From: Juglans regia
Taxonomy: Eukaryota; Streptophyta; Magnoliopsida; Fagales; Juglandaceae
Direction of reading: 5' to 3'
Assembly: GCF_001411555.2 (NCBI RefSeq)
Contig: NC_049903.1
Location: 19,325,234 to 19,389,233, forward strand
Length of the DNA: 64,000 nucleotides
Shown here: positions 35,518-48,060 of the stretch, in pieces
Numbering within the stretch: the stretch's first letter is position 1
Layout: the number at the start of each line of letters is the position of its first letter
Made by a program: the position numbers and the translations under genes
Notes under the pieces: model-generated
What the model saw: the letters and a program-made list of their open reading frames with translations, nothing else
The model's database searches: none
What the model was told of the DNA's origin: nothing

Positions 35518-36282
35518 CTCCTATTGTATATTTGATATTGCTCAAGTGGACCATTTACTTGACATAAATATCATAAAGGCCTATTAATGAAAGTTGGTTT
35601 TTACTTCCCGAAAAAAAAATCATAGATGCCCATGTGATGCTTTTCTTTTTCTTGTGATTTTCATTCGAATTTAAAAAGGGCTAAACAAGCCCTTAAAATT
35701 TTAAGAAAATACGATGGAATTTTCCGAATTTGATAACTCATAGAAATTTATTTAAACTCAAGATTTGAATTTTGACTTTAGGTAGTCACTAAGACCAAAA
35801 TTTGTATCTATGCAAGTCCAGTATAAATCTTTTATTTTAGATATTTATTCTTTGTGATCACTTTTTGCCATTCAACATTGTCATGATTGGTCAAAGTCTT
35901 TAAAATCAGATGAAATAAGAGAATCAGGTTCGAACCACCCATCGCTATTAAAAAAATATTGTCATGATATTTATGACATTTCCTTTCGATGGTTCTAGAC
36001 TTTCCTTTTAGTAGCCACATGCGATATTAGAGCTTCTTACCACATTTTCTCTAGATTTAGAGGATCGTTTTCCCTTTTATCATAAAACTCAATATTCTCT
36101 CTCTCTCTCTAGTTTTTCCCCTCTTCAATTTAATTTAAATTTCACAATTTTTTGTCTAGTTCTCGGAGGCCTAATTAAAGTTAAATTGGATACCCATCCG
36201 CCCGTACTAAGGCCGGTGGTGTCATACTCATGGGTGGATATCATCTCTAGCCCATTGCAACATAGAATACTTCGAGAATTAT
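35518..36282. other. Intergenic stretch, nothing recognised
   Basis: AT-rich, with a (CT)n run near 36096-36112 and a small palindromic patch (GGATACCCATCCGCCCG with CATGGGTGGATATC) at 36188-36242 that may be the relic of a DNA transposon end. No gene seen. Confidence 0.4.
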
Positions 36283-37205
36283 TAGGGTTGTAAACAGATT
36301 GTCTCTAGTTTGATTCATTAAATAAACAAACCAAGCATGAACAACATTTCAAGCTTGTTTATCAAATGATTCAAACTTATATAATTTGCATAACTTCACA
36401 TTGATTATTTTTATTATCATTTTTAATTTCACAATAGAATCATTTTAAATATTTAAGAAGATAAGAATCAATCACGTTCCTAATGCAAAATACGTTATTT
36501 AGTCTTACATATATACAAATCGCAATTCTATTCATGGTAATTACCTTCTTTTGGGGGATTTAAGGGGTGTAACCTTAACAAGTTAATTCCTTGAGCAACT
36601 CAAGTTTTCTGTTTGGATAGTGAAAGTATTTCATCTCATCTCATCTCATCTCATTAATATTATAATTTTTTTAAATTCTCACACAAAATATAATAAACAA
36701 TTTAATTTTTTCAAATGTCAAAACAATAATAATATTAAAAAATAATATTCTAATAATATTTTATTCAACTTTCAAATTTCATCTAAAATCATCTCATCTC
36801 ATCTCACTATCCAAATGGGGCCTCAATATTTTAAAGAAGTCCATTTCTTTTATTATTGGTTGATTGTAAATTTCCACACTTACCTATAAAAAAAATTACG
36901 TTCTTATATTTATAAATCTATAATATCTTATTAGCATAATTTTGATCTTAACGGATAAATCAATAAAATTGTACTTTAATTTTTAATCAGAAAATAAGAA
37001 ATTAAAAAATTATTAAATCAAGTTTAGTCAAGTTCAATTGAGCATTTGAGCCGATTATAATTCAAACTTTGAGACAAGCTCAGATTGAGTTTTGAATAAT
37101 GGAACTAAACTCGAACAAGATTTTCAAGCTCGAATCTTATTCAAGTCCAACTCAATCACAATTTCGATTCTTTCAAGCCGACCTCAAACAATCAATTTGA
37201 AATCG
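36283..37205. mobile_element. Decayed hAT-like element with nested MITE
   Basis: The left end TTAGGGTTGTAAACAGATTG and the right part, full of CTCGAAC/CAAGCTCGAATC words (37030-37200), resemble the two ends of elements with GAGCTCGA-type subterminal repeats. A MITE occupies about 36605-36824. There is no coding sequence. Confidence 0.4.
36605..36824. mobile_element. GATGAGATGAGATGA-family MITE
   Basis: Left TGTTTGGATAGTGAAAG with CATCTCATCTCATCTCATC, right CATCTCATCTCACTATCCAA ending near GGGGCC. The left terminus is worn and no clear target repeat remains. Confidence 0.7.
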
Positions 37206-37367
37206 GATTGAAAAGGAAGATTTTTTTTTTTTTTAATCAAGAGCATTAACATTAATAGTAAGAAGAAAAAAGTTACAAGCATCCTTATCAGATGTCTTTG
37301 ATAATAAAACCATGGAGGTAGATCTGTTCTACTATGAAATGAGAAGAAACAAGGGCTAGTTCATTAA

Positions 37368-37582
37368 GGACTCGTTTGTTTTCAGAGATAAGATGAGTTG
37401 AGTTGAGTTGAGATTAAAGTTAAAAAGTTAAATAAAATATTGTTAAAATATATTTTTTAATATTATTATTATTTTAGAATTTGAAAAAGTTGAATTATTT
37501 ATTTTATTTTATTTTATGTGAGGATTTAAAAAAATTATAATGATGAGATGAAATGAGATGTTTCTTGAAAACAAACGAGGCC
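37368..37582. mobile_element. Tourist/Harbinger-like MITE with TAA target duplication
   Basis: Ends GGACTCGTTTGTTTTC and GAAAACAAACGAGGCC are inverted repeats, and TAA lies directly outside both ends (37365-37367 and 37583-37585). Inside are GAGTTGAGTTGAG and GATGAAATGAGATG runs. It sits within a probable LINE tail (T-run at about 37218-37234). Confidence 0.8.
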
Positions 37583-37585
37583 TAA

Positions 37586-39099
37586 GGGGTACGTTACCAA
37601 ATTTGAGTTTGGTAGCTGCCTAACGCCAGACGGTTTTGGAGCCGATTGATTTTTAGGGCTTTCCAGTTTTTGAAAGTTCCAAGGATGGTTGAGATATCTT
37701 GGATGATGGGGTTGATGCATAAGTCTTTAGATATTCTTGAATTTTGTAAATGGCTATCGTCACTTCGAGAGAAATTAATTTGTGCAAGCTCAAGTTACAC
37801 ACAATTTGTTTGTTAAAAAGTGAATTATTCCATATTAAAAAATCATAAAAAAATCTATTCTTTTTTAGCCAGACTTATTTTTTTAGAATAGGTTGTGCTG
37901 TCAAAGAGTCGGGCGGCCACATTGATCGTCTCCAGAGGATTCTTGTGAGTGAGCACTTGAGGAAAGAGGTTCACTACACTAGTGAGTATTGATATCTTTC
38001 TTCTCCTTCCTACATATGGCCCATAATATACAGTAACATATCACAAACAAATGCCAAGTCATGGAAGCAAAGAAGCCAAGCAAACCAAAGGGAATGTAGT
38101 TCGCCTAAATGTTCATAATAGTTTCAAAAAAACCAGATATGTGTAAAAACCAGATTAGCTTCAGAATTGCAAGGATGGGAGATTTCACATAATGTTCATG
38201 TACTCAGATATTTAAGTGCAATTTGCCTTATTGAAAAACTAAAACCAGAAAAGGAAGTTTGTAATAATAAGCATATTAAGTTAGATTATTTATTCTTCTA
38301 GAGTTTGAACCCTAAACAAATAGTTTGCTTAACAATGTAAATTGTAATAGACAGCCTCTGTTTTAGTCTGTTTTACATTGCATTTTGTGTTAATCATATG
38401 GGGGACATAAAGCAATCTGAAGACTAATAAGTTTTATGTTGACGATATTAGACACATATTACCAATTTGGGTAGTAGGGGCCTGGTGCCACTACCATATA
38501 TGGAATGTTGAGATTTTTTTTAGTGGGTCAAGTCTGCTTTCTTTCAAATCCAAGGATCAATAAAATGGGTTGAAATATTTGGACTTTTATTTATTTTTTT
38601 TTATTTTTTTTATCAAGAAGAAGAAGAAGAAGAAGAGGAAATCTTTGGACTTGGAGATCTTTCTATTCTGTTCTTTCATGCATATTTTGGAAGCTTTTGA
38701 TTGATATCTAAATGACTAGAAAGGAAAGTTGGAGAGGAGCCATCACAATAATGCTGGCTGGGCAAGATTTGATGCCTGAGGTACGAGTCTAGCAGATGCT
38801 TAATATTGAGGTATGAGTGCATGGATGGTAACTTCTGGAATCAGGAAACTCCTTAACACGTTTTCATGTTTTGGTCATCAGTGCTTGATCCACCCTGGGG
38901 AATAAAGCCTTGGTTTGTCGCATGAATGTGGCTACTCTCAATGATTGTTCATGTTCATATTCTTTCTTCTCCATGGGCTTTGACTTTGTACCATGGTATC
39001 AGTCTCAATTTGGTCACTATTGTTACGGAGATGTGATTTGGGAGATTTTTATTATTTTTGGTCATACTTTCCTTTATGGGTACATTGTATAAAGCTGTC
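37586..39099. other. Intergenic stretch with possible LINE debris
   Basis: 37600-38000 may be the remainder of a minus-strand LINE tail interrupted by the MITE. 38580-38637 holds T-runs and an (AGA)n repeat. I found no convincing gene. A 60-codon frame at 38910-39092 has no features. Confidence 0.35.
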
Positions 39100-39679
39100 A
39101 ATTAGGATGTAAATACTTACCTTATATAGCATATTAGTGGTAGATAGTTTGTATGTGGCTGCTGTTTGTGGCTGCATATTTTGGGACTGTTTTGTATCTT
39201 GTGGTTGTATTTGTTTTGGAATTGTAGCCTATGTTATTTTTTATTTTGTAATGTAATGTAATGTATAAATACTAAATAATGTAATATGTAGTGAATTGCA
39301 TTATGTTGCATGCATTTTAAATATTATATTTCTTTTTCTAGGTAATTAGTTGTTTCTAAGTTTAGTAATTTTTTACATAAAATTTAGCTTTCCATTTTCA
39401 TATATTTTTATTATTGTGGACAATGTTAACATACTTATTGAAAACATTTATTTTATAAGATTAAACAAATAGAGTTTGAATGTTATATCAACATTTATTT
39501 TTTGAAAAAATGTTCAAAACAAGTAGGCCTTTTTGTTAAAAAAAAAACCGGGTTTAACCCGAAACCCGTCCTAGTTTCGGCCCGGGTATGACCCGGGAAG
39601 ACCCGGCCTGGGTTTGAAACCCGGGTTCCGGTCTGGATATACCCGGTTTCCCGGGTCGGAACCCGGATGAACAGTGCTA
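39100..39679. mobile_element. Terminal part of a hAT-like element
   Basis: An AT-rich stretch with TGTAATGTAATGTAATG (39250) is followed by a dense patch of CCCGGGTT/CCCGGTT words (39548-39670) ending GGATGAACAGTGCTA. This is close to the common plant hAT end whose complement is TAGGGCTGTTCATCCGGG. Only this end is recognised. Confidence 0.55.
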
Positions 39680-39689
39680 CATATGGGGC

Positions 39690-40130
39690 ATATCAGCTCT
39701 TCCTGAGGAATGTATTGCCTCCTTTTTTTCTCTTTTATGGTGGGGAGGGTATTATTCGCTACTTTCCATAAGGAAAGCTTGGACGTGTCTTATAATTGGA
39801 GTTTCCATACCTTTGTGATTCCTGCATGTTGGGGGGCCTTCAGTCATGGTAAATGCTTGTGGGCTGATTTAATCGATAAGCTTCTGGAGATGCTTGGTAT
39901 CCATATGATTTTGTCAAGCTCCGAATTGGTGTCCGTTTGGGAAAGTGGGATTTTTAGGATTTTATTCACACTTTCTTGGTCAAATAGAGCCTCAACTAGC
40001 TTGGTATTCCATCTACAAGGCAGGCTCCTGCACAAGTAGATCAGAGACTGTACCCATGATCCATTGGGATTTTTTAGTTTTCTGGGGTTAATTTGAACCA
40101 AGCTATGGTTGGGATCCATGAGTCACTGTA
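39690..40130 (-). pseudogene. LINE ORF2 fragment after the RT domain
   Basis: The 91-codon frame at 40119-39844 reads like the connection region of plant LINE ORF2 (SLIYLCRSLPCRWNTKLVEALFD, DKIIWIPS, LSIKSAHKHLP). In a shifted frame it continues with KLQL, SLWKVANNTLPT and RRQ-like words. It is broken by stops. Confidence 0.7.
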
Positions 40131-40732
40131 GGCAGATGTTATTGCTACATATTACTGAGAGTTGAATAAATGGAGTACGACACTTTTCTGAACCATTTAA
40201 ACAGAAATTTTTTATCTTACTGAAAAATAGACTTACTAATAAAAAGACTCATCGTTTTATACTCTCACCTTCCTCTTTCATATATTTTTTTGGTAACGAG
40301 TATTATGCATTGGCTCAGGGGAAGAAAGTACAACAGTGAGTGTTACAAACTTTGGTAGCGAAGCTTGTGGCAAATTAATTAAAGAATTGAGGAAAAAATC
40401 GTTTATTGTTAAAGCTTTGAACACTAACTAGTTTAAAAGAACGAAAAAGAAAAGGACAATGCTTAGCCTTCCTATTAGATGATTATTTTCCCTTATTGCT
40501 TCTCATGCTCGAGTTGAAATAAACAATATATTGGGACGTTTGTGTCTTCCCGCCGCACTATATCCGACGGCTCAGACCCATTTGTGTTGGTGAGCTTGCT
40601 TACAAGCTCATCGGAAAGCAAGAATATCACGGTTACAATCATTTCCTTACAATGAAAGGGTAAACAACAACTTCATTACCCACCCTTGGCCAATGAATGA
40701 AGTTGGCGATATGAAATTTATAAATGACTGTC
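40131..40732. other. Intergenic/3' UTR stretch
   Basis: Nothing recognisable except the probable 3' untranslated region of the flavin gene at its right end. Confidence 0.4.
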
Positions 40733-43700
40733 TTACTTGACTGATATTTTCAAATATGGATCCTCCCGATAAGCTGAATACGGTGGAAGATCAAGAGCTG
40801 CCTCTGCAACCCTCCTGTCCTCGTGAATCTTAGCTATCAGGTCCTCGAGGGATGGAAAATTGGCCTATTACATTCAACGCACCAACTGTTGGCATGAGAA
40901 TGGAGGAACAGCAGGACTTGAAAGGGGTGGGGGGAGGGAATGAATTACAAAATGTAATCAGATGCAATGGTACCTCAGGTCGTATGTAACCAATGACAAC
41001 GAGATGTAATTCCTCGCCGTAGAAATCTTCAGCAAAATCATTCAGCAACCATGGCTCCTGTATCATAAACTAGATTTAACCAGGCAAAAGAAAAAAAGCA
41101 GGGGGAATTTAAGAGGCTACCATTCTAGTTACACTCACTATAGTCTTTTCCTTGTTGTCAAAGTATGGGTTCCAACCGATACTCATAACCATTTTAAAAA
41201 CACCTCTGGTTGATAGTCCAGCCCAACCAAAGTATACCCCAGAGGGGTGTTCTGAAAGGAGGGCTGAATGACCTTCAGTGGATAGATTTGCTGAAAATAG
41301 AAAGAACTTACAATATCAGCAAAATTATCAAGTAAAAGGAGAACATAGAATATATTGACATGATAAAAAAAAATCCCTATGCTCTCAAGCTGAATCAGAA
41401 GGATTCATTGGAAGTAAGAACAAAAAAACGCCTCAGGTTAACTAAAGTAAAATTAATACTGAGTTTTTTTTTCTTGATAGGCCAAAATTAATACTGAGTT
41501 CAAAGCACAAAATATTCAGTCAGTCAAATAAAATTTTTATAATTATATTAGCTAAATGAGACAAAAGGAAAGTAATCTTTGGGGTTCTTACACACCTGTA
41601 GGAATTCCTAGTACCTTTGAGCCACGGCCATATCCCTTTATTACAGGGCCACCAATGTACCAAGGTTCTATTGGTAAGGTACCCTCTATCCCTGCGACAG
41701 AAATTCAATACTTCTGTTAAGAATGGTTGATACAGATAGGACTAACTAAACTTGGTTGAAACAGAGGTAGAGAGGTATATACAGTCTTGAAATGGAGGCA
41801 GGCCCCAATTTTCAGGTTGCAAATCAAGCAGAGAATTGATCACCGCATCTGCCAAGGTGTAAAGATGGGATTGTTTAGGAATGGACGGCACAGCAACCAC
41901 TTCCATTCCAGCAGCCTTACCTGCCGTAATGCCTGGTCTGATGGTCAAAATATACAAGAATTAAGAAAGAAAATATAGAAGAAAAATATACAACACATGC
42001 GAAACAAACTTTTGTTCACTTTTTGGAGGGCTGACCATTTTTCATTCCTAGTGCATGATTTCCTAGAAATCGTATCATGAGATAATCTTATGACAACCAA
42101 TTGTACTGATTTTTATTGCAGGTACACAGATCTAAGCATGTCAAACGCTAAGAAGTTAAATAGTGATTTCCTAGAAATCATTTGATGAGATAATCTTATG
42201 ATAACCAATTGTACTGATTTTTATTGCAGGTACACAGATCTAAGCATGTCAAACACTAAGATGTTAAATACTGAGAAAACTTTTATTAGACAATAATACT
42301 GGTGGAATAGATACATACTTTTTTTATAAGATATCAAATGAATTAACAAGGAGAATTGGGGACAACATTCTGCTTGCCCAGGAATTGTTAAGGAATTACC
42401 ACAGAGATCAAGGAACACCCCGGTGTGCTCTTAAGATTGGTTTACTATTAACATTATGAACTAAGCATTCTTAAGTACTTTGCGTATTTGGGCAAAGGCT
42501 CTTGTATTGAATGGAGATAATCTTCTATAACGCCCCAATGGAAAACCTAAACCACATGGCCTATACTCCCAAAAGACTAGTCAATGATACAATTGGAGCT
42601 CCATTGGAACATTATAAAGAGCAAGAAAGTCTCCTTCTCCTTCCCAAGCAATGTGAGATCCCATATACTTTTTTTTTTTTTATAGGTAAACGATAGTATA
42701 AATAAGAATAGGCATAACCCAAGTACACAAGAAGTTATACTAGAGTTAAGGCCTATCTAAGTTGCTGTAAAAGAAACAAGAAAATCATGTACATTTAGGC
42801 CATTAAAATCTACAGCTATAGCCCAAAGCAGTAAGGTACGGAAAAATAAAACTCGAAGCTCCTCTAAGGTCCGCTCCTTATCTTCGAATGTCCGCTCATT
42901 ACGCTCTCGCCATATACACCACATAATGCAGCTAGGAACCATCTTCCATACAACTTTGATTTGTGGAGGTCCAGCTAGTATTACCCAACTAGCCACTAAT
43001 TCCACCACAGTAGCAGGCATCGCCCAGTTTAACCCTATGCGACTGAACACTTCGCTCCACACGGCACTAGCTATCTCACAATGTAACAGAAGATGATCCA
43101 CTGTCTCCCCAGCTTTCTTGCACATACAACACCAATCAGGAATAATTACCCTACGCTTTCGTAAATTGTCGGTAGTCAAAATCTTACCCAGGGCCGTTGT
43201 CCAAGTGAAGAAGAGTGCCTTAGGGGGTGCCTTGTTCCTCCACAATTTTCTCCAAGGGAAATGGGTATGCGGAAGTACGGTAAGGGACTTATAGAAGGAA
43301 CGCACCGAGAAGATACCCTTACCTGCTGGTGTCCACCACAGCTTATCACCACACCTTCCATTCGGCTTCATAGTATACACTAATCTAAAAAAAGCCTCGA
43401 AACTGTCTAGTTCCCAGTCTTGGGCTGCTCTATTAAAGAGTATATTCCAATGAATTTGATCCCCTGACCGAACCATGAGGTTCGCCACCGATGCTTCTTG
43501 GTCACGTGCCACTCGGAAAACCATAGGGAACGAGTCCATGAGTGCCTCTTCCCCACACCAAATGTCCCTCCAAAATTTTATACGAGTACCCTCCCCTACC
43601 CTAAATTTAGTATATCGAGAAAACAACCCCCACCCTCGTCTTATGTGTTTCCAAATCGTTTCCAAATCCCCACACCATGAGACCCATTCCCTTCACTAGA

Positions 43701-46700
43701 GCACCAACCCCCCACCCCCCCCAATACCCTGCCATATTTGCAATCAACCATAAGTTTCCAGAGAGCTTCCGGTTCCATAATGTACCTCCAAAGCCATTTC
43801 CCAAGAAGTGTGCCCGGTTAAATGTTCTCAAATTATTTATCCCCAACCCACCTGAAAAAATTGGTCTGCACACCTTATCCCAACTGACAAGGTGGAACTA
43901 GAATTCCTCTCCCAGTCCACTTACCCTTATCCTTATCATATGTGGTATCACATCTTCATAATTTGCTTTTAGCCTATTCTAGTTCCTAACTTGTATTTAA
44001 GTGTTTTCTCTTGTATACTTCCTGTGTACTTGGGCTATGCTTATTTATTTGTCAATAAAATATTCTTATTACTTATAAAAAAATGCATTATAAACTAAGC
44101 CAACATCTTGAGAGATCATAAGTATATGTAAAATTAATGCTTTTCTATGCATGCTGAGTGTGTGCAACCTACGTCTTAGGGGATGCTAGGGGAATGAGAT
44201 GAAATGAGATGATACATCTGTGAATAGTAGTGAAACAGTTTGTGATTAGTAGTGAAAATGTTTGAGTTGTAATGTTTTACGGGGTTTTGGAAAAAGAGAG
44301 AAAATGTTGAATAAAAATATTATAAAGTTAAAATATTATTAGAATATTATTTTTTAATATTATTTTTGTTTTGGGATTAAAAAAAGTTGAATTATTTTTG
44401 TATTTTGTTTGGAAGTTTGGAAAAGTTGTAATGATTAGTAATAATTAGATGAAAAATTTGAAAATTTGAAATTGAAAAGTATATGTTTGAGTGATGTTTG
44501 GATGTTGAGATGTGATGTGATGAGATGAGATGAAACCATCTCAACATCCAAACAACCCCTTAGAAAAATCAAAAGCTTAAGAGAAAATCTCTCACATTAT
44601 CTCTCACATTATGAACTGATGCAGTCTTTTGAGAACTAAAATGGTTGTGACTTGTAACAAATTAATGTTGAACTTTTTTTTACAAGTACAAATTAGTGTT
44701 GTACATCAAAAGCTGAAATAACCAATCTAAGTAATAGAAAAAAAATACAAGTATTAAGACATGAGAAGACACTATTCGTCAATATATCTTTCCTTCCATT
44801 TTAGCAAAAGGAAAAATGAAAGGGAAGTATGACATTCAATTGCATAAAAAAGGCAGCATTCAAGGTTTTGTGTCGGGCACCCCAGTGTCAACTTAATTTT
44901 TCTATCCAACGAATAAATCTATACAGTGATTTAAACTGCGTGTAAACCAAGGGCAAATCACTAAAAGGAAACAAACACCTAAGGCCAGGATAATACAATG
45001 AAAGGACAAATTCAGAACTTCTAAAATAATAAGTCAGGCCACTTACATAGAATCTTCAATGACTAGACAGCTGGAAGGATCAACATTTAGCCTTTTAGCT
45101 GCTTCAAGGAATCTTAGAGAGTGAAACCATGAAGTTAGAATATCCTACTAAATAAAGAAGTCAAGATAAAAATAAAAAAATAAAAAATAATAATAATAAT
45201 AATAATAGTAGTTGCATCTCACATTTCAGGAGATGGCTTCCCAGATGCCACTTCGTCACCACCAATGATGACAGAGAAGGATTCCTTCCACCCTATATTC
45301 GGAAAAATTATGATAAACAAGCTCAAAATTAACAAACACAAAACAAGATTCCCTTAATACATGTTGCAAGCAAGTTCACAATCAGGTTGCATGAAGTTTT
45401 TTAGGTGTTTCTAAAAAAAGATACCTTGATGAGAAGATATTTTGCTTTCTATGTTTGACCTTGTAGAGTTTGAAGCTAACGCCAATGGGACCCCATGACT
45501 GCTGAAATGTTTAATTAAACGATTGGCACCAGGGAGTGCTTTGATGTTGGACCACCTAAAGTGACAGTTGCGGAAGACACTCAAAAGTTTTCCATGAAAG
45601 ATTATATGCTTGTGCACATAACAGTGAGAAAATTAGTAGCTATGGTTTTTATCATCAGGAAACCTAGTGAAAAAAAAATTACACATACCAAACATAAAAA
45701 ATAATAAGAAAAATTAATGGCACAATGTAAATTATGAGTAGCCAAAAAATAATCCTGACAAGTCAAGATTCCTAGTATTTCCAAAATCATGGAAAATAAT
45801 ATACACTATATGGGAAAAATATGAGTGAAATGGATTTGACATTATATCATAACATCTATAACACCCACTTTTGACCAAATCCTATTGAAAAAAAAAATGC
45901 TAAGACTTGATTGAGCCTTCTTCTCTGACTTCAATGTCAGGCTCCACTCGAGGAACTAAGACTACACATGGCAAGAATAGTCCAGTGATTACAAAAAAAT
46001 TGAAACAAGAGAAACAAGAAGTCATCATTTACAGGATGAAAACTGCCATAATGCCGACAGAGAAGAGCCCAGAGGCATGAACAAAAAACTTGACATTATT
46101 CTGTATGAATAAACTGCCAATTTTGAGAAGAAAACCACTTTAAATAACTATTTAAGAGACAAGAATTCACGTTTGGTGGATTTTTCTCACACCTATAAGT
46201 TTGCATCGACAATCCTAAATAAAAACCAGATAGGATGCAAACTCTACAGCGATACTCTTTCAGATTGTATTGAAAAAGTATTTATATTTAAGATGAAAAC
46301 TGGAAAAGTAACTGTGTGGAGTATTCTGGTTCTTAGCTAGTTATTTCAAGTGGAATTATCCCAATTAGTGATTCTGTACTTTTGCAGTTGAAGACTACTT
46401 TAAAAAGTAAAAAAGGGCAATTGATACTATAGAAGGCATCTCATACTATACCATAAGAGCTGGGTGAACGTGTGGTTGTAGATTCAAGACTCTGTACTTT
46501 TGCAACTTACAAATTTATTATAAAAAAATAAAGAAAAAAAGATCGAATTTGAATTAAATATTTGTGCCTGAAATTCAGAGGCTTCCACCATTTCTAAGGG
46601 CATATCTATCCACCATAAGGGATGTTTGTCCTTAGAATCCGCAACCATATAGGCTTAGGTTATCATGCACTTAATTTTCAAGCTTCTTAACCAGATTTCT

Positions 46701-47580
46701 TTTTATGACTATGCATCTAAACATTTGCTAAAAGTGTAATAGAAATTACTTATCAGAGAAAAATGGGTTAATTTCTGAAAGAAATTGACTTGGAGTGCAA
46801 GGAAGCTCATAATCTTCCACAACAGCAGCTGCAGCCTGAAATGGCGTTGTTCCTGCAATTTTATGAACTTCTCTCCCGTCCCATTGCTTTCCATACTTTC
46901 CCAAAAAGCCTTTCAAAATCTCACTTACAAGCGCATCTGTCAATTACGTAAAAAGCATATATATTGACCAAGAAGAAAACAGGCATTAGCATCAACAGAA
47001 AGCATTCAGCTATTTTCTTAATCCATGGTTACATCAGCATGGGAGTGAGAATCAGGAACAGTCTATAGTATGAATACGAGGATCAAATTCGCAAAGAGAT
47101 AGCAACCCTCTGTTAAGGAAGCCCATATTTGAAAGTGCCTAGCAATAAGTCTTTTACGGAGGCAGACAAAGCTCGGGCATGCAAAAAATATTATTTTGAC
47201 AAAAAGGAACCCAGACACTATGCAATCACAACATGCCTTTTACACGGTTAAAAGCTCCGGACCTGTGTAATGTGCCCACATGACAACAATCAGGTAAATC
47301 ATACGCTTTTCACCAATGAGACATGACCCCTAAAAATATCTTTGAGCCAACTCCTAAGGGTTAGCATGCAACAAATATCTTACTCTGCCTACCCGTCCTT
47401 GCAATCCATACACATTTAAAAAAATAACAGCAATAAGCATGATGATAAATAACAATAATTAAAAAATGAAATAAAATTACAAACGACGTTAAGAGTATAC
47501 TGACCTGTGTTAAGAAGGGTTCCATCCAAATCAAGGATAACACAGGATGCTAACTTCTTTAAAGGCTTTGCAAGCGACAT
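40733..47580 (-). CDS. FHY: Bifunctional FMN phosphatase / riboflavin kinase
   Basis: This 382-residue enzyme has two domains: an N-terminal HAD-type phosphatase that hydrolyses FMN to riboflavin, and a C-terminal flavokinase that phosphorylates riboflavin with ATP. Ten exons join in phase: 47505-47580, 46750-46936, 45425-45555, 45223-45292, 45047-45112, 41783-41937, 41596-41691, 41139-41290, 40974-41057, 40733-40864. HAD motifs seen: DLDGT (17-21, nucleophile D17 and acid D19), LASNS (114-118), K150 in SGKPSP, ED (174-175). Flavokinase motifs: GYGRGSKVLGIPTANL (248-263), SGVYFGWA (277-284), TIEPWLLND (310-318, with the expected catalytic E312). Length agrees with plant relatives (about 380). 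The start is the first ATG matching the family; an upstream ATG at 47629 opens a 15-codon uORF. No transit peptide is evident. Intron 5 is 3.1 kb and full of transposons. Confidence 0.95.
42057..42272. repeat. 108-bp tandem duplication in intron 5
   Basis: GATTTCCTAGAAATC begins at 42057 and again at 42165. The two 108-bp copies differ at only a few bases. No function is apparent. Confidence 0.9.
42668..43905 (-). mobile_element. 5'-truncated LINE in intron 5 of FHY
   Basis: A T-run at 42669-42680 marks its poly-A tail. Above it is the tail wording TAGGTAAACGATAG and AGGCATAACCCAAGTACAC, then the ORF2 end at 42757-43665 (302 codons, open) and frameshifted ORF2 sequence to about 43905 (PIFSGGLGINNLRTFNRA). 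The product contains the RT-associated zinc-binding domain: WCCMCKKAGETVDHLLLHC followed by MWCIWRERNERTFEDKE. It lies in the same sense as the host gene. The long open frame suggests a fairly recent insertion, but the catalytic RT part is absent. Confidence 0.85.
43906..44090 (+). mobile_element. LINE 3' tail, opposite orientation
   Basis: CTTGTATACTTCCTGTGTAC, TTGGGCTATGC, TCAATAAAATATTC and TTACTTATAAAAAAA match the usual end of the same LINE family. It stands tail-out against the minus-strand LINE, each with its own A-tail, so two insertions rather than one twin-primed insertion are implied. Confidence 0.65.
44179..44559. mobile_element. Tourist/Harbinger-like MITE in FHY intron 5 with TTA target duplication
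   Basis: TTA lies outside both ends (44176-44178 and 44560-44562). The right end CATCTCAACATCCAAACAACCCC is preserved; the left end GGGGATGCTAGGGGAATGAG is more worn. The interior holds GTGAATAGTAGTGAAA and AAAAGTTGAATTATT words shared with the 26803 copy, in reverse orientation. Confidence 0.85.
45170..45212. repeat. (TAA)n/(A)n-rich microsatellite in intron 4 of FHY
   Basis: About ten TAA units after AAAAAATAAAAAA lie within 15 bp of the donor at the 45223 exon end. Confidence 0.8.
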
Positions 47581-48060
47581 TTTATCGATAAACTTCCCAG
47601 TTAGATATGCTCTCACTTCTGCAATCCATATGGAAGTAACACAAAAACCACTAACTCAATACACAGAAAATAAGAACCCAATACCAAAATTTCATACTGG
47701 GATGCAAATTTTGACTTTCTTTAACCGTGTTTTCTTGACCAGGATCTCACATAACTGGACTCAACATGGTCTTATCCAAAACTACAAATCATTGGTAATA
47801 GTTCTAATGAGTCAATTAGAAAAATCTGCCAATCCAGTCATCGATCACCAAAGAGGGAGTCGGAAATCACCAAGAGAACCCCAAAAACTGCCGATTGAAA
47901 CTCTCCCACCACAATAAGTATCTCCGCCGTATGTCTTTCCTACTTCTTCAGCCCTCTGCCTAACGGTACCTAAAAGGGTAGGAAATCATCTGCTGCCGTC
48001 GCCCCGACCTACTCCAATCCATTACGTCTTTTCTCTTTGAGTGATTTTCTGTTTTCCATG
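47581..48060 (-). promoter_or_regulatory. Probable 5' UTR, leader intron and proximal promoter of FHY
   Basis: On the minus strand, TATGGATTGCAG followed by AAGTGAGAGC (47618-47630) is a fair splice acceptor. GGTTCTCTTG followed by GTGATTTCC (about 47868-47887) could be the matching donor, so the leader may be split. The 5' end is not determined. Confidence 0.35.

Noticed and set aside
38910..39092. 60-codon frame with CCATGGTATCAG as an LTR primer site
   Set aside because: No LTR pair or element end is found near it; a chance match.
42668..44090. Single twin-primed LINE insertion
   Set aside because: Both outer ends carry their own A-tail, whereas twin priming leaves only one.
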